A DNA stretch of 64,000 bases. It comes from Athripsodes cinereus. Lineage: Eukaryota; Arthropoda; Insecta; Trichoptera; Leptoceridae. Made by a program: the position numbers and the translations under genes. Positions 20,335-33,034 of the stretch are shown piece after piece (position 1 is the stretch's first letter; each line of letters starts with the position of its first letter). The stretch is taken from positions 11,139,684-11,203,683 of the forward strand of contig OX388328.1 of assembly GCA_947579605.1 (NCBI GenBank), in the 5' to 3' direction. Under the pieces are notes generated by a model. The model was not told the origin of the DNA, searched no databases, and saw only the letters and a program-made list of their open reading frames with translations.

Positions 20335-20500
20335 TGAGCCATCTCGATCTCGCAAAACAGGCTTTGGAGATAGAGCGTTTAGTGTTGCGGGTCCCAGATG
20401 TTGGAACAAGCTGCCTCTGTGTCTGCGAGAGGAGGTGAATGGAGAGAGTTTTAAAAAAGGGCTGAAGACACACCTTTTTGCTGGGAGTTTCGGGTGATGG
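20335..20500 (+). mobile_element. CR1/L2-like non-LTR 3' end
   Basis: A plus-strand frame reads GFGDRAFSVAGPRCWNKLPL then CLREEVNGESFKKGLKTHLF and a stop soon after. This is the hallmark C-terminus of CR1/L2/Jockey-type reverse transcriptases (FGDRxFSVAxPRxWNxLP ... FKxxLKTHLF). It is a 5'-truncated copy. Confidence 0.8.
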
Positions 20501-20619
20501 ATACGATATACAGCGCCCTTGAGGTCATGTTATGAGTAAACGGCGCTTTACAAATTGTCCATATATATATAGAAAGAAAAAAATTGGTAGAATGGATATG
20601 GATACCTCTACCAAAGAAT

Positions 20620-20850
20620 AGGCCTCCCATTTTTTTCTGTAAATGTCCTGTTAAAGTCAGGAATTTTTAAATCATCACATTTTGAGACATTTAGAATCTT
20701 CAATTTAGCAATGAGGTACCCATTATGAATGTCTTAACTTGTAATTACACACAGTAGACATCCTGCATGTTTATTACATGCAATTGGTCCGCTGGCTACC
20801 TCGCATGTGGATGATTCCGTGATGAGACGAATGGATGGAGAAAAATTATC
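20620..20850 (-). repeat. ~250-bp interspersed family copy
   Basis: Minus-orientation copy with gcctcccatttttttctgta, gaatgtcttaacttg, catgtttattacatgcaatt and gtccgctggctacctcgcat in the family order. Confidence 0.65.
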
Positions 20851-21814
20851 CGAGCGTGTCATAAAATGTTGAAAAGTATAAAAATATAGTATAAGACTAA
20901 ATTAACCAATCAGTAGAGTTCAACAAAACATCACAAAACAACATAAAACAACCATAGAGAATAGAAATAATTTAAATAAAAAAACAACAATTCCAAATTC
21001 AAAGTGTTGTCAAAAAAATATTCGTTCTTCGTGAACAAACAATAATAATAAAAATACTTTTAAAAGGGGTATTAAAATTGATACAAAACAAATTCTCAAT
21101 AATATTATAAATGTGTTGAGGGGTTGTGAAAGTAATGCTAGTTATTGAGATAAAACACTCGTCACGAATTAAAATATACATATCTGGACAATGAAATTAA
21201 TACATAGACTGAAAAATCAAAACGACAAATTGGTAGTAAAATTGAATCACCAACTCAATTTCATCTTAATCAGTTTTAAACAAGCTAGGGTAAGTGGTGA
21301 AGGGGGTTGTACTTTTAATTATTTATTTATATATTCTTTGCTGTATATTAGCATCAAGCAATATACATAGAAATACATTACACGAAAATAGTGTTTCGTG
21401 ATATTTTATAAAATGTCATTCCACAAAGAATCCCGTGCTAATTTCGAAAAAAAAAAAAATTAAATTCAATCAAGAGTTTATCATAAAGACCCAATCTCTT
21501 TTGACTAACTTAAGTTTTTAATATCACTTATTTATCAAAAAGTATCTTACTTTTTGTATGGAATATATTGAGATTGATACATTAGAATTGTACCTTTTTA
21601 CAACGGTAGAATAATCGACCACTAGGTGTAGGTAGCTAAAAGACTTGAAGGACTATTTTTGTATTTTTTATTACATTGATAGAGATGCCTAGGTAATGGC
21701 AATGCAGAATGCATGAGAACAAAAATTCAAGTAAAACATTGCGCATTAATTTTATTGAAACAAAACAAAAATATTTAATATATAGCATTTTTGGAACCTA
21801 AATTTGGACACTAT
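20851..21814 (-). other. Intron sequence, nothing recognised
   Basis: AT-rich intron with no frame carrying a motif. A poly-A run near 21448 and scattered short repeats are the only structure I see. Confidence 0.45.
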
Positions 21815-22024
21815 TAAAGTAGAATTCATGTGAGAGTGCCCCACTCATAGGTAAACGATAACTAACACATCCTTGAGTAATGAGTATGCTACACACACCA
21901 CACACAATGCACCAGCCAATCACAGAGATGCTACTCGGTTACTAATACAATCACGTGTTCTGTAATACACATTACCTGTGACTGTGTGTGTAGTGGTGCT
22001 AGGGCACTTTTAAAAGAATTCAAG
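21815..22024. repeat. Inverted-repeat (MITE-like) segment
   Basis: The left arm gtagaattcatgtgagagtg ccc and the right arm, ggcacttttaaaagaattc, are imperfect complements. The interior is GC-richer than its surroundings, with cacacaccacacacaatgca and tgtgactgtgtgtgtagtgg facing each other as a second inverted pair. No target duplication is clear. Confidence 0.4.
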
Positions 22025-23170
22025 TCTACTAAGTTTTTAGTCTATGTATTAATATTAATGTCGTTGTGTCTTTGCCATAAATTTGAAACCAAAGATCGAT
22101 ATTCAATCACAGAGAGGACGTCTTTATTATGAACAGTAAGTCTACTGTCTATTCCACTTGTAAGAGATGCTGTGATGATATAGACATTAGGTTTATCAAA
22201 AATTAATTCATATAGTTTAAGTTTTATTGGCTTGCATTTTATTTTGACAGAATGTTGGCCGAATTGAAACAGTGTGTACAGGAGATCATATTTTGGAACC
22301 TTTTTTTTGATACAAATATTTTTAATCGAATCTTCAGAAGTTATCATATTTTGAGTATTAGCTTCATTATTTCTAATTGCTGATGGAAATTCTAGCTCTT
22401 CTTTCAAAAAAAAACGAATGATAGATATTATTTGTTAACTAATAGGAGAAATCCGTTCAATATCAGGTGCCCTGCTTTTGAAATAAAGAAGCTCCAATAA
22501 TTTTATCATCTCCTCGATGTAAAGCGAGGAACAATTGAGGTCTCCACCATTGCACAGAAAAAAGAATTATTCATATCTTGCAGTTCGTCAAGCAAGACTT
22601 GAACCTACACAATTCACTTATATACTTGTTAGCTCTGCTGATGGCTATCTTCAAAAAATCAAACAAAATTAACAGTAATTATAAAAATCATGACCTAAAA
22701 ATGGCTCGAAATGTTCCTCTATACACACTATTTCCATTTGGCCAAAATTCTGACAACATGAGTATAATATCAAAACGTGACAGGTGTTGAAACTCAATTT
22801 GATTTGTGAAGCAGTTTTGATGAATGAGTGATGAATAGGTGGATGTATTTGTAATTAATTGATGATTTTGGAAGGAGATAAGCACAGTAACATCAATAGT
22901 ACATAATACTATTGAATCTCTTTATTTTACAAAGTTTTTTTGGTACAAAACTAAAATAAATAATAGGATGAATCCATCCAATGAATTTTAACAATAATTT
23001 GGATAGATCAATTATTCAAGTAATACTTAGGAGTACTTCTTTAATATTATATAATAACAAAATAAGCTATCAATAATAAAAAAAATATATATGAATTTAA
23101 AATGCACAAGCACATTGACGAAACAACCAATTATATATATTAATTATATTTGTGTTTTTGTATGAAATAC
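22025..23170 (-). other. Intron sequence with two related inverted segments
   Basis: The minus-strand frame at 22042-22407 (121 codons) has no known motif. Part of it (YTLFQFGQHS) resembles a plus-strand peptide at about 22715-22760 (YTLFPFGQNS), so two copies of one unknown repeat face each other here. I do not call a gene. The giant exon's donor is at 23170/23171. Confidence 0.4.
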
Positions 23171-26100
23171 CTTATCCTTTTTAACAATTTTCATTGGCAA
23201 TTCGCCAGAACTAAACATGGCTTCTTGCTGCAAGAAGTTCAACGTATCCTTTCTAACCTCTTCCATTTCTGTTTTCACAATATTAACTGTTTTTTCTTTT
23301 TCAGTTATTGCTGTTTTTTCAACTGTTACCGGAATTGTTTCTTTAACTATTGATTTTGCTTCAGCACCTACGGCTTCTACTGTTTTTACTGCTTTAAAAT
23401 CAATTGTTTTTGCTTTTTCCGCTGTGTCTTTATCAACGCTTTCAGATTTTCCTTTCATTAAGGAACTCATTTTCGTAGCCATAGGGGAGAATATTTTACC
23501 GATACCTTTCGATTTTTTCTTTTGTGGTGAGATTGAACTTTCGCCAATTTTTTGCTTCACGACTGTCCAACCTTCGGGTAACTCACTCGACATGAAAGAC
23601 GCCTCTTGGTGTAAAAAATCTAAAGTTTCTTTTTTAATTTCGCCTACATCTCTTACAGGAATATCAGAACTTTCTTGAACCTGCACTTCCTCAATTTTTG
23701 ATTCTACAACTTTCACTTCTTCTGAAATTGGTTTTGTATGCTTTAAAGATGCAGATTTCTGAGCAACGGTTAAAGGTTCATCAATTTCTTTAGAGATACT
23801 CTTTGATTCGTCATGAGATTTACCTCTCATCAATGAACTCATTTTTGATGCCATGGGTGAGAATATTTTTCCGATTCCCTTAGATTTCTTGTCTTTCGTT
23901 TTCTTCTGAGGAGACTCTGTGACATCTTTGGGTTTAATTTTCCACCCTTGTGGTAGTTCACTCGAACTGAATTTAGATTCTTCATATAAAAAATCTGTTG
24001 ATTCCTTTTTTATTTCTCCCGTTTCTCTAGTAGGAATTTTTATTTCTTCATCAGGTTTATCTGCTTTCGCTATTTTTTCACCAATTTTTGCAATTACTTC
24101 TTCGATTTTACTGGTCGTTGCATCAACTTTTGCCCCGATTTTCGGTACAATTATTTCACTAATTGTTTCAACAGGTTTAGATTCTGTCACAGAAATAATT
24201 GTTTTTTGTATAACAGATGTTGTAGATGAAATGCCTCCATCAATTTCTCTAACAATTGATTCCTTTACTTCTTCTGTTTTTGTCAGAACAGATTTGGAAG
24301 CACTAACAATCTCAGTTTTTTCTTTAGTTATCAAGGTTTTACCTTCATCCGTTTTACTTTTTACTAGTGAACCAATCTTAGTTGCAACAGGTTCTAAAAC
24401 TTGCCCGACAGTTCTAACTTTCTTCTTGGGTGATTCTGACTCATCAATAGTTTTTTCTTCAATAATCCAATCATCAGGCAACTCACTGGAGCTAAACAAA
24501 GATTCCTGATGTATAAAATCTAAAACGACTTTTTCGATTTCACCTGCTTTTTTGTCAATTTCTTCAACTTTTGTTTCGTCAACTTCTGGGAGTTTTTCAT
24601 CTGTTTTAGAATTTTTTTCATCAGTTTTGATTATCTTTTGTTCAATAATGGGTTCAATAAGAGAAACTGGTCTAGGTTTTGATTCTAATGCTTTAACTGT
24701 TTCAGCTACAGGCATTGATGTTGAAGTTTTCATTTCTTCTTTAGGAGCTTGAGGAGTTTCGTCATGAGATTTTCCTTTCATAAACGAACTCATTTTTGAA
24801 GCCATTGGTGCAAAAATTTTGCCAAGACCTTTTGATTTCTTATCTTTGACTTTCTTTTGAGTAGAATCTGGCAAATGTTCTTGTGTTTTAGGTTTAATTT
24901 TCCAATCAGCAGGAAGTTCTGATGTACTAAACAAAGCTTCTTGGTGTAGAAAGTCTACAGTCTCTATTTTTATTTCTCTTACTTCTCTTATTGGGATTTC
25001 AGAATAAGTTTTTTCGTCGCCTTCTTTATCTTTATCAACTTTAACAGATTGTTCATCGATTTTTACTACTTTTGATTCAATTAAAGGCTCTACAATTTCT
25101 GTTATTGGTTTTGATGCAGTTTCTGTTACTTCAATTGCTACCGATTCTGCAGCCTCTTTTACTTCACAAACTTTTTTTGACACATCTTCTGATTTACCTT
25201 TTATGAGAGAACCCATTTTGGATGTCATGGGTTCCAAAATTTTACCGAGACCTTTAGATTTTTTTCTTGGCAACGGTGAACTTTCAACTGCCTTCTTTTC
25301 TATTTGCCAGCCTTCGGGCAATTCACTTGAACTGAATAAAGATTCCTGATGCAATAAATCAACGGTTTCTAATTTTATATCACCAACTTCTCTTGTTGGA
25401 ATTACTGACTCAACTTCAGCTTTATCCGTGTCTTCTGTTTCTACGATTTCCTTAACTTTTGTTTCAACAACTAAAACTTGTTCTTCAACTGTTTTTATGG
25501 CAGTATCTTTTGCTGTTTCAATGGACGAAGCAACTTCTTCTACTTCTTTTGCTACCGTCTTTTTAACTTCATCGGATTTGCCTTTCATGAATGAACTCAT
25601 TTTGGTTGCCATCGGTTCTAATATTTTCCCAATGCCTTTAGATTTCTTATGTGGAGATGGAGAAGATTCAGGTGATTTTATTTTTATTGTACTAGCTTCG
25701 GGTATTTCAACTTTGGGTCCTTCTAAAGAAACATCTAGTACCTCTTTAAGTTCAACTTTATCTTTGGAGACAATTTTAACATCAACTTTAGGCTCAACAA
25801 TATCGGATGTTTTAACAATAACTTCAAGAGATTTTTCTTTTATTTGTTTTGCCTCTTCATCCAGAGCCGATTTTTCGATTGGCTGAATGATTTCATGATC
25901 TTCAGGAATAGATTTTTGCGCATCATGGGATTTATGTTTCAAAAAAGAACTCATTTTTGATGCCATTGGTTCTAAAATTTTACTAATCCCCGTGGATTTC
26001 TTTTGAGGAGATGGTGTTTTTAAAGAGATTGACCAATCTTGTGGTAATTCACTTGAACTGAAAAACGATTCGTGTCGCAAGAAATCAACAATTTCTGTTT

Positions 26101-29100
26101 TTATTTCACCCACTTCTCGTAAAACAGTTTCGGAATCAGATTCCGGTTTATCTCCCTTCAAAAATTCTTCTACTTTTACTTCAATTTTCGACTCTGCCTT
26201 TTCCATACTTTCTAACACTTGTTTCGAACCTTCTACAACTGTCACTTTTTTTGAGATTATTTCAGATTCCACTTTGGTTTTGGCAGCATCTACTGTAGTT
26301 TTAGTGGAATCTACTGATTTATCAATAGACTTTGTCACTTCATCGGTCTTACTCTTCACAAGCGATGCAACCTTTGAAGTCATAGGTTCCAATATTTTAC
26401 CAAGTCCCTTCGATTTTTTCTTCTGTGGTGATGTTTCCTCTGCCTTTTTAGTGATATTCCAGCCTTCAGGTAATTCACTAGAACTAAACAATGATTCTTG
26501 ATGCAGAAGACCAACAATTTCTTCTTTAATATCTCCTACTTCCCGAATAGGAATTTCAAGATCTTTAGTCTCGTCAACTTTACTTGTAATATCATCCGAT
26601 TTAACTGAAACATCTAAATCCTTTGGTATTTTCGCTTTTATTTTAGTTTCATCCACAGAAATAGATATTGCTTCAGATACTTTTTCAACTTTTTTCTCCA
26701 ATGCTGATTCTACAGAAGTTTTGACTTCTACGCTCGGAGCATCTTCGTGAGATTTCCCTTTCATTAGAGAGCTGACTTTAGATGAAATCGGTGCAAAAAT
26801 TTTCCCCATACCGATCGACTTTTTATCTTTGGATTTCTTTTGAGGAGAAACTGATGGACTTACTGTAGTTTTTCCTGGAACTTTCCATCCTTCTGGAAGT
26901 TCAGAGGACATAAACAAAGTTTCATGGTGCAATAGATCAACAATTTCCTTATTGATATCACCGAGTTCTCTAGCTGAAACTGATGGTTCTTCATCAGGTT
27001 TTTGCTCAACAATCATTTCAATTTCAGATTTTTTGACGACCAGCTTAGATTCTGATACAGATGTTAATTTAGTAGTAGAAACTGGTTCTACAACAGGAAG
27101 TTTTACGTCTTTGATTTCTTTCGTAATAGTCTTCTCTACATCCTCAGATTTCCCTATCATCAAAGAACCGAATAGTTTACCAATTCCTCTGTGCTTTTTC
27201 TGTGGCGATATCGCAGTTTCCTTGGGCTTTTCTTCCACTTTCCATCCATGTGGCAGCTCACTCAAACTGAACATGGATTCTTGTTGTAAAAAATCTACAA
27301 TCTCTTGTTTAATTTCTCCAACTTCTCTTGTAGGGATGTGAATTTCTTTTTCCTGTTCCTTAGATTCTTCAATTTTAGGCTTCGGAACTTCAGTATCTAT
27401 GATCACTGGTTCCAATTCAACTTCTTTGATAGACTTGACAACAGCTACAGTTTCTACCACAGGCAATTTGACACTCTTTAAATCCTTAGATACAGATTTC
27501 TCTACATCTTCTGATTTACCTTTCACCAAAGAACCAAATAGTTTACCAATTCCTTTATGCTTTTTCTGTGGCGATATTGCACTTTCTTTAGGCTTAACCT
27601 CTACTTTCCATCCACGAGGTAGCTCACTTAAGCTGAATACAGATTCTTGCTGCAAGAAATCAAGAGTTTCTTGCTTAATTTCCCCAACATCTCTCAAAGG
27701 AATTGAAAGTTCTTCTTCCTTTTCTGAAGGCTCTTCAATTGTCGATTCCAAATCTGCTTCGACCTTAGTGGATAGTTCTTCTTTTGTCTCTTTAATTGTT
27801 TTAGAAATTTCTGCTGTTTCAACTGTAGGTACTTTGATATCTTTAATTTCTTTTGTGACAGCCTTTTCGACGTCCTCCGATTTTCCCTTCATCAAACCAA
27901 ATAATTTTCCAATTCCTTTGTGTTTTTTCTGTGGAGAAAGTGTAGCCACTTTTGGCTTCTCTTCAAATTTCCAACCTGGTGGCAATTCACTGAGACTAAA
28001 TTTGGACTCTTCTAGCAAGAAGTCTACCGTTTCCTGCCTAATTTTTCCCACTTCTCTAGTTGGAATAACTATTTCTTCTTCTAGAACTTCAGTAACAATA
28101 TTTTCTAATTTTGATTCAATTTTTTCGGCATCTTTAATAATTGGTTTGGATTCAATTTCTTTGATTGTTTTGGACGAAATTTCTGATTCAACTAAAGGAA
28201 TAGTATGTTTCCCTTCATTACCAGTTTTTTCAATGTCTTCAGACTTTCCTTTCATCAAAGAGCCAAAAAGTTTTCCGATTCCTTTGTGTTTCTTTTGTGG
28301 TGAAATTGCACTTTCCTTGGGCTTATCTTTTACTTTCCAGCCACGGGGCAATTCACTCAAACTAAACGTGGATTCCTGTTGTAAGAAGTATACGATCTCT
28401 TGTTTAATTTCTCCAACTTCTCTTGTAGAAATATGAATCTCTTGTTCATCAGTATCCTCAACTTTTGGTTTCTGGACTTCAACATCTTTGATTGGTTTTA
28501 GTTCAACTTCTTTAACAGATTTCACAATAGCTGCAGTTTCAACCTCAGGAACATTAATGTCTTTCACTTCTTTAGTCACAGCTTTTTCTACATCCTCAGA
28601 TTTTCCTTTCATAAACGATCCAAACAATTTACCAATGCCTTTGTGTTTCTTCTGTGGCGATACTGCAGCCTCTTTCGGCTTTTCTTCCACTTTCCATCCT
28701 GAAGGCAGTTCACTCAAACTAAACAAAGACTCTTGTTGAAGGAAATCTAGGATTTCTTGTTTGATATCTCCAACTTCTCTAATCGGGATTTCAACTTCAT
28801 CTTGTGTTTCGTCTATAACATCTTTTGTCTGTTCAATTTTCTCACTCTGAACAACTTTTACTATTTTAACATCCACTTTAGGTTCGGAATGTGCGATATC
28901 TTTCACTACGGGCTTGATTTCTTTTTCTTTGACAGACATTGCATGAGCCATTGATTCAAGAGCAGTAACTTTGACATCTTCAGCTTCTTTCTTAACATTT
29001 TCAGCATCTTCAGATTTTCCCTTTATTAGTGAACTTACTTTTGATGCTACGGGCTCTAATAATTTACCAAGACCTTTGGATTTTTTTTGAGGAGACAATG

Positions 29101-32100
29101 AACCTTCCTTTGTCTTTTGTTTTACAACTGACCATCTCTCAGGTAGTTCTGATGAACTGAACGATGTTTCCTGATGTAAAAAGTCGATGATTTCTTTCTG
29201 AATTTCTTTAACATCCTTAACAAGAATTTTGTCTTCAGTTGTCACTGCTGAAGTCTTTTTGACTTCTATTTCCTCGACTATAACTGATGTCGGTCTAGAT
29301 TTAATGGGAGAAGGCGATTTTGCACGGTGGACTTGTTCTACAACAATCTTTTCGGTGTCATCAGATTTACCTTTGATGAATGAGCCCATTTTAGTCGCCA
29401 TTGGTTCCAAAATTTTTCCGATCCCTTTTGATTTCTTCTGCGGTGAGACTGTGGCTTTAGGTGTTTTTTCTTTAACGACCCAATCTTCGGGTAATTCACT
29501 AGAGCTGAAAATCGATTCTTGATGAAGCAAGTCAATTGTTTCTTTCTTTATTTCTGTTAGTTCTCTGGTAGAAATTTCGACATCCGTATCAGTTTCTTCA
29601 ACTTTTTTTACTTCGTGAACTGCAGTTGTTGGTAAATAGACCATTTTAGTCAATTTCGATTCATCTAAGGATACTGGTCTAGTTTTTCCTTTTCCTATTT
29701 TAGTTTCTAATCCAGGCTCTACAGCCAGCTTCAAATCTTCAGCACTAGAAACTTCATCATGGGATCTACCCTTCATTAATGAACTCACTCTAGAAGAAAT
29801 TGGAGAGAACAATTTCCCCATACCTTTGGATTTTTTATCTTTGACTTTCTTTGCAGGAGAAACAGAAGGACTTTCTGTAGACTTTTCTGTAGTTTTCCAC
29901 CCTTCTGGAAGTTCAGACGAAATAAACAAAGCCTCTTGGTGTAAGAAATCTAAGATTTCTTTTTTGAGATCACCAATTTCTCTAGATGGGGTAGATTTTT
30001 CCTCATCATCGGCAGTTGTCTTTTCCACAACAATATCTTTTTCTTCAACAGCTGGTTTAGACTCTGATACACTAGTCACTTTAGCAGCAGAAATATCTGG
30101 CTCTTTGATTTCTTTGTTAACAGGTTTTTCAACATCTTCCGATTTGCCTTTCATTAAAGAACCAAATAGTTTTCCGATTCCTTTGTTTTTCTTTTGTGGA
30201 GATAATGTTGCCGTCTTTGATTTCTCTGGAACCTTCCAACCAGGCGGTAGCTCACTAAGGCTAAACTTAGATTCTTCTTGTAAGAAATCGATAATTTCTT
30301 GCTTGATTTCCCCAACATCCCTAATTGGAATCGAAACATCTTCTTTCTTTGTATCAAATTCTTCAATTTTTGGTTCAGTTTCCTTAGAAGTTAGTTGCAT
30401 TTCAGTTTCTTTGATAGTTTTTGAAATGCTTGCAGTCTCAATTACCGGCACTTTTATATCCTTCACTTCTTTGGTGACAGTCTTCTCAATATCATCCGAT
30501 TTTCCTTTTATCAAAGATCCAAATAATTTCCCTATTCCTTTATGTTTCTTTTGAGGAGAAAGTGTCACTTCTTTTGGCTTCTCTTCAACTTTCCAACCTG
30601 GTGGTAACTCACTCAAACTAAATTTAGATTCTTGCTGAAGGAAATCTACAACCTCTTGCTTAATTTCTCCTACTTCTCTTGTAGGTATTTTTACATCTTC
30701 ATCTTTCTCTTCAATGTCGACGCTTAGTATATCTTTAGTTTCTGGTTTTGCTTCTGTCTCTTTGACAGACTTTGACAGTACCACAGATTCAACTACAGGA
30801 ATCTTTGTATCTTTTACTTCTTTTACAGTTTTCTCAGTTTCTTCAGATTTGCCTTTCATTAGAGAACTCATTTTTGTTGCCATTGGTTCAAATAGCTTCC
30901 CAATTCCTTTATGTTTCTTCTTTTGTGGAGACACTGCACATTCAGGCTCTTTCTTTTGCACTACCCAACCCTCTGGCAATTGAGATGAGCTATACGATGC
31001 CTCTTGATGTAGAAAATCGACTGTCTCCTTTTTTAAATCACCTACATCTCTTACAGGAATCAAGAATTCTGGTTTGGTTTCATCAGTAATGACCACGGGT
31101 TGTTTAACAGATGGTTCAATAACTAAAACAGGTTTTACTTCAGCTTCTGTGATGATTTTAGTTACATAAGCCGTTTTCTTTTCAATTAATGGCTCAACGA
31201 CGGGTGTTCTTTCAACAGTAGGCATGGCTTTTGCCAAGGCCTTGGAATCTTTTTTAACCATAACTTCTTCAATTTCAATAGGTGCATCTTTTGGATGAGG
31301 GGCAGATTTTTCTTTATCAGGTTTCCCTTTGACTAACGAAGATACTTTTGAGGCTATCGGTGCCACGAACTTTCCAATTCCTTTAGATTTTTTTGTGTCA
31401 TCTATTTTCGGAGATTTTAAAGGAGCTGTAACCTTAATTTCTTTTTCAATAGTTTTCTCAGGTAAATCTTTTGAAATGAATGCTGCTTCTTGCTCTAAGA
31501 AGCTTAAAGTTTCAGTTTTAATATCTCTAATTTCCCTTTTCACTTCAGGCATGGTGTCAATTTTTTCGGATGGCTTAGTTTCACCCCATTTTGAAGGTTT
31601 AACAATAATTTCAGACATTTTTGGTGAAATAACATGACTAACAGACGTAACCTCTTCAACACAAACTTTTTCAATGATTTCTTGAGGAACAGTATGAGGT
31701 TTATCTTTAACCAAAACTGATGTAGTTTTGACAGTAATTTTCTCAGTCCCTTCATCAGATTTCTCAACAAAAGTTTCTTGAATCACAGATTGTTCAACCA
31801 ATTCACTTGAACTAACTTTTTCTATGAAATCATCAACATGTTTCTTTGTATCAACCAACTTTTTAACCTCGGACACTTTAGTAGTTTTGGCTTCTATTGC
31901 TGGAACACTTTTAGCCACAGCTTTCACCTCTTCTGTAATTTTAGTCACTGCTTTCTTTCCAGCAATATGTTTAGGAATATGAGATTCTTTTGTATCAGAG
32001 ACTTTAGTAATTTTTTCTGCGATATCTTTCTTGCCAGTCACTTTTGGTGGAACAATTTTAGATTTCTTGACTTCTTTCATAGGTAATTTTGTTGCCAATT

Positions 32101-33034
32101 CAGTAGCACTGAATTTAGATTCTTGGTGTATAAAAGTATGTGTCTCTTTTTTGACATGTCCAGTAACATCTTTCTTTTCAGACAGTTTCTTATTATCAAT
32201 TACAGTTTTTGGTTTAGAACCAGGTGATGGCGTTTTAGTCTTTGCATCAGGCGAAACAGGTTTCGACTTAGACTCAGGTGATTTGGGTTTACCTTTAGCT
32301 CCAGTTGTCACAGTTTTCCCTTTGATATCGGTTGAAACTATTTTAGACTTTGATTCAAAAGATAGTGGTTTGGTTTTAGCATCTGGTGATGGAGTTTTGA
32401 TTTTAGTTTTTGACTCTAAAGACAAAGGTTTCGTCTTTGCATCAGGAGACACTTTAGATTTCGTATCATGTGGTATGCTTTTAGTTTTCGCATCGGGCGA
32501 GGGAGTTTTAGTTTTAGAATCTGGCAACGCAGGTTTAACATCAGTAATACTCTTTTTTCTGGTAATAGTTTTAGGAGCAATCGTCATGGATTTAGTAACA
32601 GACACAGGAGATTTAGCGGTAGTTTTAGTAGTAACTTTTTCTGTAACAGGTTTCGTAGACTTTTCGGTAACAGTTTTTGTAACAGTAGAAATAGTTTTCG
32701 TAACAGTTTTGCTACTAGCTACAGGAATCTTTTCGCTACTCGGCGTTTTAGAAACGGGTGTTTTATCGGTAACGGTTTTTGTAACGGTAGTAACAGTTTT
32801 TGCATCTTTACCAACGACAGTTTTAGGAATTTTTTGACCGCTTGTCGTAACAACAGTTTTCGAAACTTTTTCGGTAACAGTTTTCGCGTCTTTTCCAGTA
32901 ACGGCTATTGGAATTTTTTCAATAGCAGTTTTTGGAAGAGCAACAACAGTTTTGCCTTTAGTTATTAAATTAGAAGTCGCCGCTTCCACAATAGGCGCCA
33001 CAATACCTTTCTGATCTTGATCTTTAGCGATATC
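23171..33034 (-). CDS. Ank2: Giant repeat-bearing ankyrin exon (3,288 codons)
   Basis: One uninterrupted 9,864-base exon, phase 0 on both sides, with acceptor tttttcattcag and donor gtatttca. Residues ~1-300 are Lys/Ser/Thr/Pro-rich with TVTKTVT-type and SPDAKTK-type short repeats, resembling the basic projection or microtubule-binding parts of MAPs. Residues ~300-660 carry diverged units. From ~660 to ~3250 there are about 21 modules: a helix (REVGEIKQEIVDFLQQES), a turn (SELPPGWK), a basic block (SPQKKHKGIGK) and a hydrophobic-basic end (LFGSLMKGKSED or PMATKMSSLMKGKS), then an acidic linker. Insect Ank2 long isoforms act in axons and presynaptic terminals, linking membrane proteins, spectrin and microtubules. 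The module's own role is unknown to me. The frame runs past the donor for eight codons, which an intron-retention isoform could use. Vertebrate giant exons lie before the death domain; this one lies after it. Confidence 0.95.
23190..31550 (-). repeat. Ank2: Coding tandem array of two-part modules
   Basis: Unit spacing is about 350-500 bp. Units fall into types by the basic block's end: FGSLMKGKSEDVEK (two units at ~30.1-30.7 kb and five at ~27.1-28.8 kb), LEPMATKM / LEPVASKV, and (S/A)PISSKVSSLMKGKSHDE with an added KDKKSKG. One unit (~25.6 kb) keeps only the basic half, and the last one (~23.2 kb) only the helical half. The five adjacent FGS units are spaced about 365 bp apart and are closest to each other, suggesting recent tandem duplication or gene conversion. 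Confidence 0.9.

Noticed and set aside
22042..22407. 121-codon minus-strand frame as an ankyrin exon or gene
   Set aside because: No splice sites in phase with the ankyrin frame, no motif, and its DNA resembles an inverted copy nearby.
27399..28436. Long plus-strand open frames (up to 345 codons) across the giant exon
   Set aside because: They are complements of repeated minus-strand codons. They repeat every ~365 bp in step with the modules, have no domain of their own, and are Ser/Phe-rich as expected for the reverse of a Glu/Lys-rich frame.
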